Part shown: one piece after another, positions 59,256 to 64,000 of the stretch
Numbering within the stretch: position 1 is the first letter of the stretch
Layout of the letters: every line of letters starts with the position of its first letter
Assembly (NCBI GenBank): GCA_017632945.1
Contig: JAGBQH010000012.1
Location: 1 to 64,000, forward strand
DNA length: 64,000 nucleotides
Direction: 5' to 3'
Origin: Aeriscardovia sp.
GTDB taxonomy: Bacteria; Actinomycetota; Actinomycetes; Actinomycetales; Bifidobacteriaceae
The notes under the pieces: model-generated
Databases searched by the model: none
What the model was told of the DNA's origin: nothing
What the model saw: only the letters and a program-made list of their open reading frames with translations
Position numbers and translations under genes: made by a program

Positions 59256-62200
59256 ATGAAAAGCTCCCAAGACTTTGTAAATCTTCACGTCCACACCCAT
59301 TACTCCATGTTGGACGGGGCTGCCAGAATTCCGGATTTGGTAAAAAGAGTAAAAGAGCTGGGCCAAAAAGCTGTAGCCATAACGGACCATGGAAACATGC
59401 ATGGGGCCTATGAACTTTATCAGGAGGCTACTAAAGCCGGCATAAAGCCCATAATCGGAATAGAGGCTTATGTAACTCCCGGCACTTCCAGGTTTGACAA
59501 AATGCGCGTGCAGTGGGGCACAGAAGAACAGCAGAAAGCAGGGGACGACGTATCGGCAAGGGGAGAATACAACCACTTAACCCTTTGGGCCGAAACCAAT
59601 ACGGGGCTTTCCAACCTCATAAAAGCAAGCAGCGAGGCCAGTTTGGATGCGGTAACATCCCATCCGCGTATGGATTTGGAGATTCTCGAAAAATACCACG
59701 AGGGAATCATAGTTTCTACCGGCTGCCCAAGCGGAGCTGTGCAGACAAGGCTGCGCCTTGGGCAATTCGATAAAGCACTGGAAGAAGCGGCGCGCCTGCA
59801 GGATATTTTCGGGAAAGACAACTTTTATGTCGAACTTATGAACCACGACCTGGACATTGAAAAAAGGGTGATTCCAGACCTTATAAAGATAGCCAATCTT
59901 TTGCATGCCCCTTTGGTAGCCACCAACGATTCGCATTATGTGCGCAAAGAAGATGCCGAGGCCCAGGACTGCCTTTTGTGCATAAATTCGGGATCTAAGC
60001 TTTCCGATCCCAAACGGTTCAAATTTGACGGGCAGGGCTATTACCTAAAGAGCGCCGAAGAGATGGCCGATCTCTTCCCCGATATCCCTTCTGCCCTCCA
60101 AAACACCATCGAAATCGCAGACAGGTGTTCTGTCATGTTTGAAGACAGCCAGGATGGAGCTTTTATGCCCGAGTTTCCCTGCCCAGAGGGGTGGGATGAA
60201 ACCAGCCTGTTTCTAAGCGAAGTCAAAAAGGGACTTAAAAAAAGGTATCCCCAAGGCATTCCCGAAGAAGTTGCAAAACAAGCCGATTATGAAAGCGGAA
60301 TAATCTGCCAGATGCAGTTTCCGGGCTACTTTCTTGTGGTCTCCGACTACATAGGGTGGGCAAAAAGGCATGCAATTCAAGTAGGGCCCGGAAGAGGATC
60401 GGCGGGAGGATCGGTAGTCGCCTATGCGCTTGGGATAACTGAACTAGACCCTCTCAAGTACGGCCTTATTTTTGAAAGGTTTTTGAACCCGGAAAGAATT
60501 TCCCTCCCAGATATTGACTGCGACTTTGATCCTGAAGGAAGAAGCGAAGTACTTAAATACGTGGCGGATAAATACGGCCATGACAAAGTTGCCCAGTGCG
60601 TTGTGTATGGAACCATAAAGACAAAGCAGGCCTTAAAAGACGCGGCCAGGATTATGGGCTACGAATACTCGATGGGAGAAAAGATTACTAAGGCGCTTCC
60701 GCCCATGAAGGGCGGAAAGGATATGACCCTTCAGGAAATCTTTGACCCGGAAAACGGCAGGTACGCCGAGGCCAAGGAGTTTAGGGAGCTTTGCGAAAGC
60801 GACGAGGATGTCAAAAAGATTGTAGAAAAGGCCAAGGGCATAGAGGATCTTATACGCCAGACCGGAGTGCATGCTTGCGCTACCATAATGTCGTCGATTC
60901 CCATAAAGGAAATCGCTCCCATGATGAAGAGGAGCGACGGGACAATAACTACAGCCTTCGAGTACCACACCTGCGAAACTCTGGGCTTGGTAAAAAATGA
61001 TTTTTTGGGCCTTTCCAACCTTACTGTCATTAAAAATACCCTTCAAAATATCAAGGAAATGACCGGAGAAGAGCTTTCCATGGAAAACCTTCCTACCGAT
61101 GACAAGAAGACCTATGAGCTCTTGGCCAAGGGAGACACCCTTGGCGTATTTCAGCTAGATTCTGACGGCATGCGGGCCCTCCTTCGCCAGCTTTTGCCCG
61201 ATAAATTTGGAGACATCTCAGCTGTCATAGCACTCTATCGGCCGGGGCCGATGGATATGAACTCCCATACCAACTACGCAAAGAGGAAAAACGGGGAACA
61301 AAAAATAGAACCCATAAACCCGGAAGTGGAAAAACCGCTCTCCGAAGTCTTGGATGAAACCTACGGCCTTATCGTTTACCAGGAGCAGGTTCAGGCTGCC
61401 GCCCGCATTCTTGCGGGCTACTCTCTTGGAAAAGCCGACGTGCTCAGAAGGGCCATGGGAAAGAAAAAACCGGAAGTTTTGGCCCAGGAACAGGGCCCCT
61501 TCTTCAAGGCCATGACGGAGCGCGGTTATTCACAGAAGGCAGCCCAGGACGTGTGGGACGTCTTCCTTCCCTTTGCAGGTTACGCCTTTAACAAGTCTCA
61601 CTCCGCCTGTTACGCCATGATTTCATATCGCACTGCCTATTTAAAGGCAAATTACCCTACCGAGTTTATGGCCGCCCTTCTTGAAAATGCCAAAGATGAC
61701 AAAGATAAGACTTCCATTTATCTTTCGGAGGCAAAAAGGATGGGAATCAATGTCATGGAGCCCGACGTAAACGAAAGCCAGAATCAATTTGCCCCTGCAG
61801 GCAAAGGGATTATACGTTTTGGCTTGTCTGCCATAAGGAATGTGGGAGAAAAAGTAGGGGAAACTATTTTGGATACCAGAAAAGAAGGAAACTACAAGGA
61901 CTTCACAGATTTCCTTATGCGCCTCCCCGCTTCCTGCCTTAACAGGAGCGCAGCCCAGTCTCTCATCAAAGCCGGCGCCTTTGATTCTTTAAGTCCACTT
62001 ACTCGTCACGCTTTGTTTGACGCATGTGAAAGCGTCCTAAAACAGGTGGCTGATATAAAAAAGGAAAGGGAACAAGGTCATAGAGATCTCTTTCTTGCAA
62101 GCGGAGAAAAGGAGATGAATGTAATAAATATCCCCCAAAAAGATGAATGGGATAAAAAGACCAAGTTGAACTATGAAAAGGAAATGCTGGGCCTCTATAT

Positions 62201-62867
62201 AAGCGATCACCCGCTCTCTGGAAGTGCCGATCTTCTCCGCTCTGCCTCCGATATGACCATATCTGAGTTTAAAAAGGACAAGCCTGATGGAAAGGTTAGG
62301 CTGGCAGGCCTCATAACTGCGGTAGAGAAAAAAACTTCCAAATCGGGAGACGTGTGGGCCTTGGTAACGCTGGAAGATTTAACTTCAAGCGTGCAGTGCC
62401 TTTTGTTTAAAGACGTCTATCAGAAGTTTCAAACATTCTTGGACTCACAGGAGCCTCTGACATTTTTAGGAGTGAAGAAGGAAAAAGAAGACGAGGTGGA
62501 GTTGCAGGTAAAAGATATTTGCAGCCTAGAAGATGCCCCTCTTTTAAAGCCATCCCCCTCCCCTGCGCCAAAACCCTTCAAGAAACCCTCCTACGCCCCC
62601 TCATCTCCCCTTTCCCCTTCCGCTAGGGGGGGAGAAGCCGATTTGCAGCTTCTCATAGAGGGGTGCCTCGCTACTTCCCAGTCCATAGATAAACTGGTAA
62701 CCCTGATGAAAGAACACAAGGGAAATGCGAGGGTAATACTGGAAATTAAAGGCCCCCAGGGGCAGCTGACAAAGATTTGCTGCGGAGAAGGTTTTAAGAT
62801 CTCAAGAAGCATGCGTCTGGTGGAAGAAGTAAAAGAACTGTTCGGATCCAACTGCATAGCCCGATAA
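59256..62867 (+). CDS. dnaE: DNA polymerase III, alpha subunit
   Basis: Replicative polymerase of 1203 aa. PHP domain starts NLHVHTHYSMLDGAARIPDL and has ITDHGNMHGAYEL; catalytic aspartates are in LPDIDCDFDPEGRSEVL and further on; the ALYRPGPMDMNSH block, FNKSHSACYAMISYRTAYLK and the OB domain follow. Normal length. Ribosome-binding site AGGGAGA. Last gene of the division cluster with known function. Confidence 0.96.
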   Translation: MKSSQDFVNLHVHTHYSMLDGAARIPDLVKRVKELGQKAVAITDHGNMHGAYELYQEATKAGIKPIIGIEAYVTPGTSRFDKMRVQWGTEEQQKAGDDVSARGEYNHLTLWAETNTGLSNLIKASSEASLDAVTSHPRMDLEILEKYHEGIIVSTGCPSGAVQTRLRLGQFDKALEEAARLQDIFGKDNFYVELMNHDLDIEKRVIPDLIKIANLLHAPLVATNDSHYVRKEDAEAQDCLLCINSGSKLSDPKRFKFDGQGYYLKSAEEMADLFPDIPSALQNTIEIADRCSVMFEDSQDGAFMPEFPCPEGWDETSLFLSEVKKGLKKRYPQGIPEEVAKQADYESGIICQMQFPGYFLVVSDYIGWAKRHAIQVGPGRGSAGGSVVAYALGITELDPLKYGLIFERFLNPERISLPDIDCDFDPEGRSEVLKYVADKYGHDKVAQCVVYGTIKTKQALKDAARIMGYEYSMGEKITKALPPMKGGKDMTLQEIFDPENGRYAEAKEFRELCESDEDVKKIVEKAKGIEDLIRQTGVHACATIMSSIPIKEIAPMMKRSDGTITTAFEYHTCETLGLVKNDFLGLSNLTVIKNTLQNIKEMTGEELSMENLPTDDKKTYELLAKGDTLGVFQLDSDGMRALLRQLLPDKFGDISAVIALYRPGPMDMNSHTNYAKRKNGEQKIEPINPEVEKPLSEVLDETYGLIVYQEQVQAAARILAGYSLGKADVLRRAMGKKKPEVLAQEQGPFFKAMTERGYSQKAAQDVWDVFLPFAGYAFNKSHSACYAMISYRTAYLKANYPTEFMAALLENAKDDKDKTSIYLSEAKRMGINVMEPDVNESQNQFAPAGKGIIRFGLSAIRNVGEKVGETILDTRKEGNYKDFTDFLMRLPASCLNRSAAQSLIKAGAFDSLSPLTRHALFDACESVLKQVADIKKEREQGHRDLFLASGEKEMNVINIPQKDEWDKKTKLNYEKEMLGLYISDHPLSGSADLLRSASDMTISEFKKDKPDGKVRLAGLITAVEKKTSKSGDVWALVTLEDLTSSVQCLLFKDVYQKFQTFLDSQEPLTFLGVKKEKEDEVELQVKDICSLEDAPLLKPSPSPAPKPFKKPSYAPSSPLSPSARGGEADLQLLIEGCLATSQSIDKLVTLMKEHKGNARVILEIKGPQGQLTKICCGEGFKISRSMRLVEEVKELFGSNCIAR

Positions 62868-62875
62868 GGATGAAG

Positions 62876-63574
62876 ATGGAAGAAAGCCCCAGAAACGATC
62901 AAAGCATCCTAGGCGAATTGGAAGAAATAGGCGTAAGCGAAGAAGTGCAGGCGGATGGGGGGAAAAAGAAAAGGAAGTTTATCTGGCTCTATATTATCGG
63001 AGCCATACTTCTGCTCATAATAGCCCTTATAATCTATTGGGCCGTCAGTTCCCACTCTTCATATTCCACCCCTAGCTACAAGAGCGCAATAACCGCAGCC
63101 AGGCAGGAAGAGGCCAATCTTAAGGGCATCCTCTCTTCCACCTCTTCAAGCGAAGAGGAGCTTTCCAAAGATCTTCCCTCTTCTTCGAGCGTGCAGGCAT
63201 TTTCTCAGACATGGAACCTGGCCAACACCCTCGTCTCCTCCCTTCCCTCCTACATGACTAAAGCTCCCCAAAACTCCCAGGAGGCCCAAAGTTACACCCA
63301 GTCTTTAAATCAGTGGGTAGAACAGGCAAAAAATTACGGCTACGAGCTTACCCAGCAGGCCCAGGTCGCCGGAATTTACGGGGCCAGATCCCTGTTCTCT
63401 ACGCAAAAGGCAAATCTCGAGGCTACTTTGAAGAAGGCAGGGTCTTCCGCACCTCAGTCGCTTACCTCTGAGGCTCAAAAGCTCCTTGGCCAATCCCAAC
63501 CCTCTTCTCCTTCCGCAATGGTAAATATGGCAGAAGAAATGAAGAGCCTTTCAGCCCAGCTTGCAAAGGAGTGA
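62876..63574 (+). CDS. Single-pass membrane protein of unknown function
   Basis: About 232 aa. ATG 62876 is preferred to 62870 because AAGG lies six bases before it. A charged cytoplasmic N-terminus of about 30 residues ends in KKKRK; one membrane helix (FIWLYIIGAILLLIIALII) follows. The outer part is rich in Ser, Ala and Gln, largely helical, with several SSSEE-like stretches; no family is recognised. It is three codons after dnaE on the same strand and likely co-transcribed. Confidence 0.7.
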   Translation: MEESPRNDQSILGELEEIGVSEEVQADGGKKKRKFIWLYIIGAILLLIIALIIYWAVSSHSSYSTPSYKSAITAARQEEANLKGILSSTSSSEEELSKDLPSSSSVQAFSQTWNLANTLVSSLPSYMTKAPQNSQEAQSYTQSLNQWVEQAKNYGYELTQQAQVAGIYGARSLFSTQKANLEATLKKAGSSAPQSLTSEAQKLLGQSQPSSPSAMVNMAEEMKSLSAQLAKE

Positions 63575-63576
63575 AA

Positions 63577-64000
63577 ATGAAAGACGAATTTGACGATCTT
63601 TTTGGCGAGTACGAAAAAGAGTTTGAAGACGGAGAAAAGCAGGAAGAGGGCAAAGAAGGAGAAAAAGAGGGGGAAGAGAGGGAAGAAAACAAGCAGGCTA
63701 AAGAGGATGAGCTTGGAGATTTAAGCGAACTTTCCAAAATGATGGGAGTAAAGCCCAAGAATGCGGCAATAATAAGCGGCTTGGATAAGATCTCTTTGTG
63801 CAGCATGTGCACATTGTGTGAAATTCCGGCAGACTGCTTTGACGCAAACCATGGCTCCTTTGCGGTGTTAAACGTAAAAGATCGCGATCCGGAAGAAGAT
63901 GCGCGCATCCTCACCCAAACTTTTAGAGGGCTGGAAGTGGTCTTGATCGTAAACAGGGATCAAAACCTTTCGGCAAAAGTGTATAAGGAAGGAAAAGAGA
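63577..64000 (+). CDS. Acidic protein with Cys-x2-Cys-x2-Cys cluster, cut by window end
   Basis: The frame runs from ATG 63577 (GGAG six bases before it) to the window end with no stop, so at least 141 residues. Residues 1-50 are extremely acidic (Glu/Lys/Gly repeats such as EGKEGEKEGEE). Later comes LCSMCTLCEIPADC, a CxxCxxC block plus another Cys eight residues on, then a hydrophobic strand LEVVLIVN. The Cys cluster could hold zinc or an Fe-S cluster. I do not recognise the family. Confidence 0.6.
   Translation, partial: MKDEFDDLFGEYEKEFEDGEKQEEGKEGEKEGEEREENKQAKEDELGDLSELSKMMGVKPKNAAIISGLDKISLCSMCTLCEIPADCFDANHGSFAVLNVKDRDPEEDARILTQTFRGLEVVLIVNRDQNLSAKVYKEGKE

Noticed and set aside
1-64000. 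CRISPR arrays, insertion sequences, integrases and prophage genes
   Set aside because: I saw no regularly spaced direct repeats, transposase or integrase motifs, or phage structural genes on either strand.

Overview
The window looks like chromosome of an actinobacterium, most likely a member of the Bifidobacteriaceae or a close relative. This is inferred from gene order and gene families, not from a database match. The main supports are the cluster ftsZ-sepF-divIVA-lspA-rluD-dnaE, an ATP-dependent SUF operon with SufU as scaffold, a ClpC-type chaperone, a prfB without the programmed frameshift, and several GTG and TTG starts. Base composition looks intermediate, so this is not a high-GC actinobacterium of the Streptomyces kind.

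Layout. 0-3.8 kb (+): the 3' part of clpC, translationally coupled to an MFS exporter and a family-2 glycosyltransferase. 3.8-5.9 kb: an AT-rich island with three small unknown minus-strand genes, two of them paralogues, followed by about 780 bases without a convincing gene but with several inverted repeats. 5.9-8.9 kb (+): an aminotransferase and two tandem nucleoside hydrolases. 8.9-10.75 kb (-): a long-chain acyl-CoA synthetase; it and the second hydrolase form a visibly GC-richer block. 10.9-11.7 kb (+): a lipoprotein. 11.7-27.5 kb (-): a long co-directional array (pcrA, rpsD, phosphatase, DUF948 protein, small membrane protein, alaS, ruvX, mltG, pyrG, sufBDCSUT). 27.6-30 kb: a C-S lyase, a membrane protein and a DUF2871-like protein.

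30.0-38.2 kb (-): two giant tandem wall-anchored proteins (1353 and 1346 aa), each built of six collinear, diverged repeat units of 170-245 residues and ending in LPLTG or LPFTG. I do not recognise the repeat family, and this is the most interesting locus in the window. 38.3-42.3 kb (-): smpB, prfB, map, tRNA-Ser and serS. 42.4-51.9 kb (+): a lipid kinase, phosphoglucomutase, a free-standing B3/4-domain protein, tRNA-Arg (on -), a DivIVA-like protein with repeated motifs, a membrane alpha/beta hydrolase, recO, uppS and a serine carboxypeptidase ending in a strong terminator. 52.0-64 kb (+): glyS, dus, the cell-division cluster, lspA, rluD, dnaE and two unknown genes, the last cut by the window end.

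Together most genes are housekeeping: Fe-S cluster assembly, tRNA charging and ribosome rescue, cell division and polar growth, lipoprotein and wall-lipid synthesis, and replication and repair. The accessory content is the small-gene island, the nucleoside-salvage/acyl-CoA block and the surface-protein pair. Several genes lack a Shine-Dalgarno sequence but carry a -10-like hexamer 6-8 bases before the start codon, which suggests leaderless transcripts.
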